Shown: piece by piece, positions 1 to 9,135 of the stretch
Layout of the letters: each line of letters starts with the position of its first letter
Position numbering within the stretch: position 1 is the first letter of the stretch
Assembly (NCBI GenBank): GCA_944392605.1
Contig: CALXXE010000010.1
Span: forward strand, 1 to 64,000
DNA length: 64,000 nt
Direction of reading: 5' to 3'
From: an uncultured Clostridia bacterium
Lineage (GTDB): Bacteria > Bacillota > Clostridia > TANB77 > CAG-508
Made by a program: the position numbers and the translations under genes
Notes under the pieces: generated by a model
What the model was told of the DNA's origin: nothing
Database searches by the model: none
What the model saw: only the letters and a program-made list of their open reading frames with translations

Positions 1-392
1 TAATTTTACATTTCAATAATTAAAATTGCTTAAAAACGATTTTGAACTTAATGAAACAATAATTTAATTAAAATATTTTATAAATTCTATAAAAAATCAC
101 TAAATAACAAATGTTCGCTTTTTAGTATTACAATGTTTGCATTACAAAATTATAATTTTTAAAATTCTAAATATATTTATAAATTAAAATTTAAAATTTT
201 TTTATAATTTTCTATAAATATATTTTTAAATCTTAAAATTTATTTTTTATATCTAAAAAGTTTTTTATTTATAAATTTATTATTTTTCAAATTAAAGATT
301 GCACAAAATTTTATTTAATATATTTTCATTTAATATATTTTCATAGTTATTATATATTAAAAAATGTGATGTCCCCCCTACTCTACCGATTT
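1..392. repeat. Copy A of a ~390-bp non-coding direct repeat
   Basis: This AT-rich block matches 3971-4362 in the same orientation over nearly its whole length with small indels. Shared landmarks in order are TAATTTTAC, TAAATTCTATAAAAAAT, ACTAAATAACAAATGTTCGC, ATTACAATGTTT, AGATTGCACAAAATTTTA and CCCTACTCTAC. The left edge is cut by the window. It lies just downstream of the stop of the minus-strand VanZ gene. No coding frame is visible. It could be an untranslated RNA, a short mobile repeat or the scar of a segmental duplication; the sequence alone does not decide. Confidence 0.8.
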
Positions 393-446
393 TATAAAAT
401 AAAAAAGATTAGTTCTATTTCAAACTAATCTATAAATTGTAATTTT

Positions 447-1136
447 TTATTCTGATATATCAATAACTTTTTTTAATAATTTCTTTGCAAATTTCGTTCT
501 CATTATCATATACATAATCACTGCTCCTATTGTATTTAATATAATATCATCAATATCTGTTGAACCTCTATAAGTTATAAATTGTAGTATTTCGACAATT
601 AATGTAAGTATAATTATCATAATCACAAACTGTTTTATATTCTTTATTTTACTTTGAAATAGTACAGGTATGAAAAATCCCATTGGAGCAAACAAAAGTA
701 AGTTAGTAGCAAAATTAATTATTACTATACTTGTGTTAATATCATTTGAAATCACACCTATAACATATTCTATTATAGTTGCAAAAGGAATTAAATTGCT
801 TGTTTCAAAATGCTCTTTTGAAAATGTGTTTATATTTTGAAATCCTCCCATTCTATACTCATTGTTCAAAAATAAGATAGTAATCAATAATAAACAATAT
901 ATAATAAATAATGCTTTTAACCAAAAATTTCTTATTTCACTTTTCTCTTGTGCGTCTTTTGATTTTTTTATTTCCACTATCATTGTAATAATTATTATAA
1001 AAATCGGTATTACAAACCCTCCTATTGTTACTTTAACATTTAAAACAATATTAGGAATTATACTAGAAATCATAACAAATCCAATTAATATAATACTTAA
1101 AACAATAACAATTCCATTAATTATTTTTTTCATCAT
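447..1136 (-). CDS. VanZ-like family membrane protein
   Basis: A 229-residue polytopic membrane protein with about five hydrophobic segments. The second half has the VanZ pattern: NLLLFAPMGFFIPVLF near residue 145, then VEILQFITYRGSTDIDDII near residue 182 and a last membrane span. VanZ proteins are known from a teicoplanin-resistance accessory gene, but most family members have no proven role, and there is no van cluster here. An AGGAGGAG ribosome site precedes the ATG. It is the outermost gene of the accessory block bounded by the two repeat copies. Family assignment is good; function is open. Confidence 0.8.
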   Translation of the reverse strand: MMKKIINGIVIVLSIILIGFVMISSIIPNIVLNVKVTIGGFVIPIFIIIITMIVEIKKSKDAQEKSEIRNFWLKALFIIYCLLLITILFLNNEYRMGGFQNINTFSKEHFETSNLIPFATIIEYVIGVISNDINTSIVIINFATNLLLFAPMGFFIPVLFQSKIKNIKQFVIMIIILTLIVEILQFITYRGSTDIDDIILNTIGAVIMYMIMRTKFAKKLLKKVIDISE

Positions 1137-1224
1137 AAAACTCTCCTCCTACTAATTTTTTATAAGCTATACATACTACTAATTGTAATTTTGCAGTTAC
1201 TTTATATCTTTCTTTGTCATTATT

Positions 1225-2022
1225 TTATTCAGATATTAAACTATTATATGTTTGCTTTGCATTTTCCATTATTTCATCTGCAGTTTGAAATAATGCACTA
1301 TGTGGTACAATTGGTTTATTATCTTTCATTAAATAAATATTATACATCGGCATAACAAATTGACCTTCCTTTTGTTGCCATAAATCTACAATTCTATCAT
1401 TTTGTTCATTCCATTCTTCTGTATATTTTAAAAATTCTATTATAATTTGTGTTCCTTCTATTAATTCTTCATAAGTATTAATTGTAAGATATGCCTTAAA
1501 TTCTAATAAACCTTCTTCATTTTTATTTTCAATTATTTCAAATCTATCTTTTTTATAACTGTTCCAATTATCAAATAAATATTTATTTAATTGATCTATT
1601 AAATCATTTTTTTCTTGTCCAAAATGTTTTATCGCTTTAAATTTTATCAATGGATACTTTTTTATTTCAAAACAATATTCTCCATTATGTTCTCCCTCAT
1701 CTAAATTTTCATATATTTGATTTATTTTTATATGTTGAAAAGATTCTATATGTTGTTTCACATCAATATCATGAGCATTTCTCATAGAATCTAAATAAGC
1801 CCAAACTATTGTTATTATAATAAATATACTTATAATAGTGAATATAACTATTAATCGCTTTGAAACAAATTTAATTATTTCTCCACTTATATTGTTTTTA
1901 GATTTAATATTTTTTCTTTTTAACATTTCTGTAATATCAATTCCTTTGTATGATTTTAGTTTCTCTTCCTCTGCTTTTCTTACACTTTTTTCGACATCTT
2001 CCCAATCTTCCTTATTTCCCAT
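1225..2022 (-). CDS. Unknown single-pass membrane protein
   Basis: A 265-residue protein I do not recognise. It has a charged cytoplasmic N-terminus (about residues 1-52), one membrane segment (about 53-73, rich in Ile/Val/Phe) and a ~190-residue outer domain of mixed alpha/beta character with many aromatic and acidic residues. There is no cysteine motif or obvious catalytic signature. GGGAGATAG precedes the ATG. It sits between the VanZ gene and the DUF4143-type ATPase with short gaps (88 and 30 bp), so co-transcription from the ATPase promoter is possible. An anchored sensor or surface domain is a guess only. Confidence 0.6.
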   Translation of the reverse strand: MGNKEDWEDVEKSVRKAEEEKLKSYKGIDITEMLKRKNIKSKNNISGEIIKFVSKRLIVIFTIISIFIIITIVWAYLDSMRNAHDIDVKQHIESFQHIKINQIYENLDEGEHNGEYCFEIKKYPLIKFKAIKHFGQEKNDLIDQLNKYLFDNWNSYKKDRFEIIENKNEEGLLEFKAYLTINTYEELIEGTQIIIEFLKYTEEWNEQNDRIVDLWQQKEGQFVMPMYNIYLMKDNKPIVPHSALFQTADEIMENAKQTYNSLISE

Positions 2023-2052
2023 ATACTATCTCCCAATTATTTAGATAAATTA

Positions 2053-3243
2053 CTATTTTTCCATTAGCCATCTCGCAATATCATATATTTGTATTCCTTC
2101 GTATAAATAATTATCATGTTTTGTTCTAGCAATAAGTATTTTTGGATATGCATCTTTAATCTTTAATAATGAATTTACTTCACGATTAAATGTTTTTTCG
2201 TCTTCTATATTATCCGAAACTTGTATATAAATTTTTTCATTTCTTTTCATAGCAACAAAGTCAATTTCTGTATTATACAATTCTCCAACATAAATGTCAT
2301 AACCACGTCTTAGTAATTCAATAGCCACTATATTTTCATAACTTCTTCCATAATTCATATTTTTAATTCCTAATTTAGCATATTTAAAGGTTTGATCAAC
2401 TAAATAATATTTATCCAGTGATTCTAAATAACGTTTTCCTTGTATGTCATAACGTTTTACTTTATAAAATAGAAAAGCATTACATAAATATTGAATATAT
2501 GAACCAATGGTTTTGTGATTTAATGCGCTGTCAAATTTATTTAATGAATTTGTAATATTTCTTACAGATGTAATATTAGATATATTATCCATCATAAAAT
2601 TAGTTAAATTATCTAATAATTCATTATTTTTTATATTATATTTCTCATTTATATCTCTTACAATTAAAGTTTTATAAACATCCAAAATATAATTATATCT
2701 TTTTTCTTCGTTTTCATATAAATATGATCCAGCCATACCACCATCTAATACAAATTTATCAAAAGCTAAATCTATATCTTTATATTGGTAATATTTTAAA
2801 TATTCTTCAAATGAAAATGGGAAAATCTCAATTTCAAAAGTTCTTCCTGTAAATAAAGTTGCTAAATCGCTACTTAGTAAGAATGCATTTGAACCTGTAA
2901 CATAGATATCATATTTTTCTGATGCATGTAAACTATTTATCGTTCTTTCAAATCCTTTACACATTTGAACTTCATCTATTAAAACAAAATTATTTTTATT
3001 TTGCATATATTTTGACTCGATATAATCATTTAATTTGTGATATTCATTTAACTGTTCAAATTCTAATAAGCTAAAATTTATATATATTATATTATAATTT
3101 TCAATATTTTTTTCAATATATTCTTTTAATTGTTCCAAAAGTTTTGATTTTCCACTACGTCTTACTCCAGTAATAACTTTTATATCTGGAGTTCCAATTA
3201 TACTAATTAAGTCTTTCAAATAATCTCTTTCTATTATTTTCAT
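2053..3243 (-). CDS. AAA-type ATPase with DUF4143 C-terminal domain
   Basis: A 396-residue ATP-binding protein of the large AAA_14/DUF4143 group. Walker A is GVRRSGKSK (residues 26-34), Walker B is LIDE (about 88-91), and a sensor-like YVTGSNA segment is followed by the characteristic FTGRTFEIEIFPFSFEEY. The C-terminal part ends with a domain containing EIDFVAMKR and IYIQVS, a degenerate nuclease-like core common in this family. These ATPases are widespread, often near mobile or defence genes, and their biological role is not settled. GAGGTGA precedes the ATG. A perfect 15-bp inverted repeat overlaps its promoter, suggesting tight or self-regulated expression. Confidence 0.85.
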   Translation of the reverse strand: MKIIERDYLKDLISIIGTPDIKVITGVRRSGKSKLLEQLKEYIEKNIENYNIIYINFSLLEFEQLNEYHKLNDYIESKYMQNKNNFVLIDEVQMCKGFERTINSLHASEKYDIYVTGSNAFLLSSDLATLFTGRTFEIEIFPFSFEEYLKYYQYKDIDLAFDKFVLDGGMAGSYLYENEEKRYNYILDVYKTLIVRDINEKYNIKNNELLDNLTNFMMDNISNITSVRNITNSLNKFDSALNHKTIGSYIQYLCNAFLFYKVKRYDIQGKRYLESLDKYYLVDQTFKYAKLGIKNMNYGRSYENIVAIELLRRGYDIYVGELYNTEIDFVAMKRNEKIYIQVSDNIEDEKTFNREVNSLLKIKDAYPKILIARTKHDNYLYEGIQIYDIARWLMEK

Positions 3244-3262
3244 ATAGAATCACCTCACAAAT

Positions 3263-3317
3263 ATTATATCAGTATCATTTCCCAAAATCAAGTTTTTTTT
3301 ATTTTTGGGAAATGATA
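3263..3317 (-). promoter_or_regulatory. Promoter with perfect 15-bp inverted repeat (candidate operator)
   Basis: On the minus strand TTGATT (3286-3291) and TATAAT (3263-3268) are spaced by 17 bp, a near-consensus promoter for the ATPase gene. TATCATTTCCCAAAA (3273-3287) is repeated perfectly inverted at 3303-3317 with a 15-bp spacer, so the arm centres are 30 bp apart. One arm fills the -10/-35 spacer and the other lies just upstream of -35. This geometry fits a dimeric repressor or looping operator; the binding protein is unknown. Confidence 0.6.
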
Positions 3318-3970
3318 ATATATATTATATTGAAAACTAAGAATTTTATACATAAAAAACGAACCATTATCAATCTTTTGTGCAAAAAGAGATAGGAGCA
3401 AAATATAAAACAGCCATAAACCTCTACTTTTACTAATTCAAGGCTTTTAGCTATTCTATACATACTAATATTCATTTATATATCTTTATTTTCTTGTTAT
3501 ATTTATATTATATTCATTATTATTATAATCCTTTGTATTATAGTTATATCAATATTCTTATAACTTATTAAAATCAATTTTAAGACATTTTTTTGTTTTA
3601 CTTATATAATTTCATTACTATAATTATTTTACTTATTATATTTTTAAATTTATATCTATAATTTTTTCTTATTATATATTTTTTATTTTTATATATTAAA
3701 TTGTATGAAAATTTTTCAAAAATCTCCAAAGTGCCTATTTCTCTATATTTGCCTTATTTTACGGATAACAAACTATATGCCTAAAAAATAAAGACGGCTT
3801 AAAATCGATTTTAGAAGGTCATTATTTTGTATGATTTTAGTTTGTAATACAGTTATTGCAATTATTATAGAATTTATTGGATTATAGTACAAAATGCAAA
3901 TATTATATTAATTAGAATATATAAGTCTGCAAACAAGATTTGTTAAAATCAAAATTTATATAATAAATGA
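3318..3970. other. Long AT-rich non-coding stretch
   Basis: About 650 bp without a plausible gene on either strand. The part around 3720-3850 is slightly richer in G+C and contains AAAATCGATTTT, a short palindrome at about 3804-3815, but I see no ribosome site with an open frame, no tRNA and no clear riboswitch. It separates the ATPase promoter from repeat copy B and may be decayed accessory DNA. Confidence 0.5.
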
Positions 3971-4362
3971 CTAATTTTACAATTCTATAATTAAAATTGA
4001 TTAAAAACGCTTTTCAACTTAATTAAACTATTGTTTAATTAAAGTATTATATAAATTCTATAAAAAATTACTAAATAACAAATGTTCGCCTTTTGATATT
4101 ACAATGTTTATATTGCAAAATTATAATTTTAAAAATTCTAAATATTTATAAATTATAATTTTTAAGTTTTTATAAATTTCCTAAATTAGTTTTTTAATCT
4201 TAAAATTTATTTTTTATATTTAAAAAAGTTTTTTTATTTATAAAATTTATATTAGTCTAATAGAAGATTGCACAAAATTTTATTTAATATTTCTTCATAA
4301 TTTTAATATATATATATAATGTGCTATCTTCTCCCTACTCTACTATTTTTAAATAAAATACA
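3971..4362. repeat. Copy B of the ~390-bp non-coding direct repeat
   Basis: Second copy of the repeat at 1-392, same orientation. Conserved blocks include ACTAAATAACAAATGTTCGC, ATTACAATGTTT, AGATTGCACAAAATTTTATT and CCCTACTCTAC. It ends about 55 bp before the stop of a minus-strand gene, as copy A does for the VanZ gene, so both copies occupy the same downstream position. The block between the copies holds three genes. Confidence 0.8.
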
Positions 4363-4416
4363 AATATGCATAATTTTTTAGCTTGATTATATATAAAAAG
4401 GTTCCGATTATCAATT

Positions 4417-5151
4417 TTATTGAATTTCAATAAATAAATATCTATATTTATTTTTTACTAACTTTTTCCAAGTTGTTGGATAGTTTCTGTTAAGTCTAAA
4501 ATTATCTCTATTATCATAATCTTTTTCTCTTTTCTTATTCCCAGTAGGATGAGAAAATCGTTTTCCATTATCTAATTCTTTTGGAATATCTATACTTATT
4601 TCTTCATTATCATTTTTTTCGCGTCTAAAGATTTTATATATCCAATTAGTTTTTTTATTATAATATTGATTTTTATTATAATAATATTTTTCAGCGTCGA
4701 CAATTATTAAAACAAAACACTTGGTAAAATTTCTGTATTCTTTTACTTGTTCCATGAATCTAATATCTCTAATAAAATCAAACATATTTTCAGGTGTTCT
4801 TGCATTTTTACCCTTTGCAAATTTTAATTCAATGGCATATTTGGCTTCTATGTTGTTAAATAAAGAATTTTTATATTTTATCGCAATTAAATCTATTTCC
4901 TTTTTTACCCAAGAACATTTATTAGTATATTCTAGTTTTTTATCATTATATATATTTTTTTCAAAAAATATTTTCCAATAGCCAATTAGATTTTTTCTCA
5001 AAAATATTCCTAATTCATGTTGTAAACTAAATTCATTATAGATATTACAGTTGTAATCGTCTGCTTTTTCTTTATCTGGTAAACTATAGTCTTCATTTTT
5101 TTTGATTTTCTCAATAAAAGCATTAATTGCTTCTTTTATATTTTCATACAT
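4417..5151 (-). CDS. Candidate PD-(D/E)XK-type nuclease, unknown family
   Basis: A 244-residue soluble protein I cannot place in a named family. It shows a layout typical of restriction-endonuclease-like folds: HELG with Glu46 in the first helix, KKEIDLIAI with Asp87 on a strand, then YAIELK with Glu108 and Lys110 (E-x-K) and a later helix with FMEQVKEY. The C-terminus (about 175-244) is basic and polar. It has no methylase, helicase or specificity partner beside it. The ATG lies after a weak AGGTAC-type site. Functions such as a lone defence nuclease or a DNA-repair nuclease are inference. Confidence 0.5.
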   Translation of the reverse strand: MYENIKEAINAFIEKIKKNEDYSLPDKEKADDYNCNIYNEFSLQHELGIFLRKNLIGYWKIFFEKNIYNDKKLEYTNKCSWVKKEIDLIAIKYKNSLFNNIEAKYAIELKFAKGKNARTPENMFDFIRDIRFMEQVKEYRNFTKCFVLIIVDAEKYYYNKNQYYNKKTNWIYKIFRREKNDNEEISIDIPKELDNGKRFSHPTGNKKREKDYDNRDNFRLNRNYPTTWKKLVKNKYRYLFIEIQ

Positions 5152-5366
5152 TTTTTAGTACCTATTCTTCCTCTCTATAAATAATAGTAGAACTATTGAT
5201 ATATATAATACCACATTTCTCTCATTGGACTTAAATTTATTTGTTGTAGTAACTTTAGCAATAATCAATTTACTGCACCCTTCTTTGTTGAAGTAGTATA
5301 CAGAAATTATACTGTATTTTACTTAATATTTCAAATGACGTAGATTTAAATCTATGTTATAAAAAA

Positions 5367-5400
5367 TAAAAAGAGGTTTAGAAACTAAATCCTCTTTTTG
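5367..5400. terminator. Probable terminator after the PBP gene
   Basis: AAGAGGTTTA (5371-5380) pairs with TAAATCCTCTT (5386-5396), with A-rich sequence on the left and T-rich on the right, so it can act in both directions. It sits 10 bp after the stop of the minus-strand PBP gene. Confidence 0.7.
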
Positions 5401-5409
5401 TTTTTTATA

Positions 5410-7941
5410 TTAACTATTTAATGACTGTGTAGTAGTACTACTATTATTATTTTCATCTTCTCCATCTGTTATATCATCTTGAGTCGTGTTATTATTAGAT
5501 GAAGTATTCGATTGTCCTGAATCTGTATTTGTTTGATTATCTTGCGAGGTATTATTTCCATTTGTATTATTTGTATTATTAGGTCTTGACGGCCTTGATG
5601 TATTAGTATTTGTATTTGAATTAGAAGTATTTGTTGTATTAGCATTATTGTTATTATCATCTAAAGAAGAATTTATAGTATCTCTACTATCTGTAGGTTC
5701 AGTTGTTCTTGGTGGTTCTTTTTCATCAATCTCTTCAGTAATTCCTTGTACTATTTCTGTAGTATTATTACTTGTATTAGTATTATTACTTGTATCATCT
5801 TTTAATTCTTCTCCTGCATGTTTATTACATGTACCAGGAGTTGTAAACCATAAATAATATTCTGTATAAGTATTAGGGCAACCTGTAGTAGCTCTCATAC
5901 CAGTTTCACTACAAACTGTTGCACTTAAGACTGAATTAGGTTTTTCAAACCTTGCAGTTTGAAGTCCTGTGTGAATTCTTGCAATAACATTAGCCCAAAT
6001 TAAACCTGCCGGGTTTCTTCCATTAAAATCAATTGTTTCATTTTGGTCAAACCCATACCAAGTTACAGCTGTATAATATGGAGTAAATCCACAAAGCCAT
6101 CTATCATAGTTTTCATCAGTAGTACCAGTTTTAGCTGCAACATCTACACCAGAAATTTCACAATAAGTAGCTGTTCCATTATCTCCAACAACGGGTTGGG
6201 TTAATAAACTTTTTAAGATATAAGCCACCTCTTTTGAAAATACCCTTTTACTTTTTTGTTTACTTTCTAACGCCTTAGAACCATTTTGTCTATCAATTTG
6301 AGTATAGAATGTAGGTTCTATATAAACTCCATCATTTGCAATTGTGCTATACGCTCCTGCCATTTGTAAAGGACTAATACCTTTATCTAATCCACCTAAA
6401 GCTAAAGGTAAACCTTCATCATTTTCAGTTAAAGATGTGATTCCCATTTTTTCTAAATATTTAATAGAAGTTTTTGGAGTTAATTCTTCCATAATTTCTA
6501 CGAAAGGAATATTTTGGGAAGATTCTACAGCTCTCCTTACTGTAATCTCTCCTAAAGCTTTATTATAGTCTACTGGATGATAACCATTTTCAAAATCTTG
6601 CTCTGTATCATCATACACAGATGAGGCTGTTATTATTTTTTTATCAATAGCTGGTGTAAGTACTGCAATAGGCTTAATTGCAGATCCTGTTTGTCTTACG
6701 CTTTGAGTTGCACGATTAAACGGCCTTGCTTCTGTTTTTTCTCCTAATGCTCCAACACATGATAAAACTTGACCTGTTTTATGGTCCATTACTACCATGG
6801 CAGCTTGTGAAGAATCTCCACCTGTTTGTGATTTAAGAACATATTTACTTTTTTCAGTCTCTTTTTCAGTTTCTGTTTGAATACTACTATCTTGAGTACT
6901 ATGTATTGTTAATCCTGCCATATTAATATAATTAGCAGCAAAATCTTCTGAAATATTATATTTATCCTCAATATCATTAGTGATTTCTGTGATTAATGCA
7001 TCTGTATGATAAGAATATACCCCATCACTTTCAGCTTCAATATCTCCATTATCAAAATCTAAACCTGCTTCTACATTCGAAACCGCGTCATCATATTCGT
7101 TTTGAGTTATATATTCAAGCTCAAGCATTTTATCTAACACAGTAATAGTTCTACTTCTTATTTTTTCAGAATTATCTACATTACCAAAAGGATTATAAGA
7201 ATTTGGTGAATGGTTTATTCCTGCTAAAAATGCACATTCTTCCAGACTTAGTTCACTTGCAGATTTATCAAAATAATACTGTGCTCCTGCATCAACACCA
7301 TATATACTTGGACCAACATATATTATATTTAAATATCCTTCTAATATTTCTTCTTTAGAAAGAGAAGTTTCAAGAAGCCATGCTTTCCACCATTCTTTTA
7401 CTTTTCTAAGAACGCTATCTGTATTATCACCGGTTAAATTTTTAACTAATTGCTGTGTAATTGTACTTCCACCAAATGAAGATGAACCAAAATGTATTAC
7501 ATAATTGAATATTGCAGAAGCTGTTCTTTTTATATCAACTCCGCTGTGTGAATAAAATCTTTCGTCTTCTATTGCAACATATGCATTCTTTAAATTATCT
7601 GGCATTTCTTCATAAGAAATATTTGATTTTATTTTTTCATCTCCGAGCTTTGCTATTGTATTTCCATCAGTGTCAATTACAATAGAACTTTCATTAGTAA
7701 CCATATCTCTAGCAAGAGTTATCCATGTATGTCCTGAAACTCCTAAAGTAACTCCTAACACTAAAATTATTATAGCTATAACAGTTAGTATTATCTTTTT
7801 TCTTTTTTTCTTTCTATCTTTTTTACTTACTCTTTTCCCTTTTTTATTTTCTTTTTCTATTTGCTTATTCTTATTCTTTTTCATTTCTTTAACGGCTTTT
7901 GGCTCTTCATCATCTAATCGCCTTGACCTTCTTTTTCTCAT
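5410..7941 (-). CDS. Class A penicillin-binding protein (PBP1A type)
   Basis: An 843-residue bifunctional peptidoglycan synthase. A very basic cytoplasmic tail (residues 1-48) and one membrane anchor (about 49-72) are followed by the GT51 transglycosylase domain with EDERFYSH (about 124) and GGSTITQQLVKNL (about 157). The transpeptidase domain has the SxxK motif in TGSAIKP, SQN as SxN, and KTGTTD. The last ~140 residues are a low-complexity Asn/Thr/Ser tail, longer than in most homologues and similar in style to the LPSTG protein at 22982-23374. It polymerises and cross-links glycan strands outside the membrane. GAAAGAAGTGA precedes the ATG. Confidence 0.93.
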   Translation of the reverse strand: MRKRRSRRLDDEEPKAVKEMKKNKNKQIEKENKKGKRVSKKDRKKKRKKIILTVIAIIILVLGVTLGVSGHTWITLARDMVTNESSIVIDTDGNTIAKLGDEKIKSNISYEEMPDNLKNAYVAIEDERFYSHSGVDIKRTASAIFNYVIHFGSSSFGGSTITQQLVKNLTGDNTDSVLRKVKEWWKAWLLETSLSKEEILEGYLNIIYVGPSIYGVDAGAQYYFDKSASELSLEECAFLAGINHSPNSYNPFGNVDNSEKIRSRTITVLDKMLELEYITQNEYDDAVSNVEAGLDFDNGDIEAESDGVYSYHTDALITEITNDIEDKYNISEDFAANYINMAGLTIHSTQDSSIQTETEKETEKSKYVLKSQTGGDSSQAAMVVMDHKTGQVLSCVGALGEKTEARPFNRATQSVRQTGSAIKPIAVLTPAIDKKIITASSVYDDTEQDFENGYHPVDYNKALGEITVRRAVESSQNIPFVEIMEELTPKTSIKYLEKMGITSLTENDEGLPLALGGLDKGISPLQMAGAYSTIANDGVYIEPTFYTQIDRQNGSKALESKQKSKRVFSKEVAYILKSLLTQPVVGDNGTATYCEISGVDVAAKTGTTDENYDRWLCGFTPYYTAVTWYGFDQNETIDFNGRNPAGLIWANVIARIHTGLQTARFEKPNSVLSATVCSETGMRATTGCPNTYTEYYLWFTTPGTCNKHAGEELKDDTSNNTNTSNNTTEIVQGITEEIDEKEPPRTTEPTDSRDTINSSLDDNNNNANTTNTSNSNTNTNTSRPSRPNNTNNTNGNNTSQDNQTNTDSGQSNTSSNNNTTQDDITDGEDENNNSSTTTQSLNS

Positions 7942-8095
7942 TAAATCACTTCTTTCTTTTAAAAGTAGTTATAGTATATCACAAATTTAGAAAAATAGAA
8001 ACCCTAAAAACATTGCACAAAATTTTAAAAATCTTATTGCATTTTTATTATTTTACTATATAATATAAAATAAATATGAACGGAGCGTGATACAT

Positions 8096-9088
8096 ATGAT
8101 AAAAAGAGAAGAAAATCCAGATTATATAAACGCATTTTTAGATTATTCAACAACTATATTAAACAAGTCACCTAATAGTATTAAAGAATATAATTATGAT
8201 TTAGCTATGTTTCTTAAATTCATAAAAATTCATTTTCATCTAACTAAAGAAACTGATTTTAGTAAAATTGAAATTAAGGATTTACCATTTGATATGATAA
8301 AGAAAATAGAACTTGATGATATACATGCATTTTTAGGATATTTAACTACTACTTATCATAGTAAAGCTGCAACTAGAGCAAGAAAGATATCTACAATACG
8401 TATATTTTTCAAATACCTTTCTCAAGAAGCAAGTCAAAAATTTTTATTAGACCATAATCCTGCGCTAAATCTAAAAACACCAAAAAAAGATAAAAGGCTT
8501 CCTAAATATTTATCATTAGATGATAGTAAAAGACTTCTAGATGTCGCATCTAACGAAGATAATCGAAACCATGAAAGAGACTATGCAATAATCACCTTAT
8601 TTCTAAATTGTGGTATGCGTCTTTCTGAACTTGTTGGAATTAACATTAATGATATAGACTTTAGTGAATGTAAATTAACTGTTATTGGTAAAGGGAATAA
8701 AGAAAGAACGATTTATCTAAATAATGCTTGTATGAAAGCAATTTCAAGCTATTTACAAGTAAGGTCTAAACAAGGAGTAAAACATGATAGTAAAAACTCT
8801 GAAAAGGCTTTATTCTTAAGTGAAAGAAAAGAAAGAATTAGTAATAGAACTGTTCAATATGTTGTTAATAAAGAACTTATGGAAGCAGGCTTAGATAGTA
8901 GAAAATATTCTGTTCACAAGTTAAGACATACTGCTGCAACACTTATGTATCAATATGGTGAAGTTGATATCAGAGCATTGCAAGAACTATTAGGACATGA
9001 AAGTATCTCTACTACTGAAATATATACTCATGTAAATAGCGACCAAGTAAGAAGTGCAGTTGAAAGAAATCCACTTGCTAATTTATAA
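8096..9088 (+). CDS. Tyrosine recombinase, XerC/XerD type
   Basis: A 330-residue site-specific recombinase. An N-terminal SAM-like DNA-binding domain (about 1-105) precedes the catalytic domain with Arg in NCGMRLSELVG, Lys in GKGNKERTI, HKLRHTAAT, LGHESISTTEIYTH and the nucleophilic Tyr just before THVN. I start at the ATG at 8096 because CGGAG lies about 10 bp upstream; a GTG at 8087 would be too close to it. No integrase-associated genes flank it and it stands alone after a divergent PBP gene, so a housekeeping Xer role in chromosome dimer resolution is more likely than phage integration. XerC versus XerD cannot be decided. Confidence 0.9.
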   Translation: MIKREENPDYINAFLDYSTTILNKSPNSIKEYNYDLAMFLKFIKIHFHLTKETDFSKIEIKDLPFDMIKKIELDDIHAFLGYLTTTYHSKAATRARKISTIRIFFKYLSQEASQKFLLDHNPALNLKTPKKDKRLPKYLSLDDSKRLLDVASNEDNRNHERDYAIITLFLNCGMRLSELVGININDIDFSECKLTVIGKGNKERTIYLNNACMKAISSYLQVRSKQGVKHDSKNSEKALFLSERKERISNRTVQYVVNKELMEAGLDSRKYSVHKLRHTAATLMYQYGEVDIRALQELLGHESISTTEIYTHVNSDQVRSAVERNPLANL

Positions 9089-9101
9089 TTATAATAAAAA
9101 A

Positions 9102-9135
9102 AGAAGGATTAATATTAAAAATCCTTCTATTTTTT
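9102..9135. terminator. Bidirectional terminator between convergent genes
   Basis: AGAAGGATT (9102-9110) pairs with AATCCTTCT (9120-9128), flanked by A-tracts and T-tracts. The right arm overlaps the stop codon of the minus-strand CmpB gene. It can serve both the Xer gene and that gene. Confidence 0.75.

Noticed and set aside
447..1136. Glycopeptide resistance cluster (VanZ here, VanW at 53356)
   Set aside because: No vanH, ligase, vanX or vanRS genes; both are lone members of broad families.
5341..5354. Palindrome TAGATTTAAATCTA
   Set aside because: Only 14 bp, AT-rich, between two genes with no matching partner; chance is likely in this base composition.
5469..5660. A 63-residue frame inside the PBP tail
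   Set aside because: It is a shadow of the Asn/Thr repeats in another frame with a repetitive Ile/Gln composition.
8010..8028. Sequence ATTGCACAAAATTTTA shared with both repeat copies
   Set aside because: The match does not extend beyond about 16 bases, so it is not a third copy of the repeat.
8096..9088. Integrase of an integrated element
   Set aside because: No attachment repeats, excisionase or phage genes around it; it looks like a housekeeping Xer protein.
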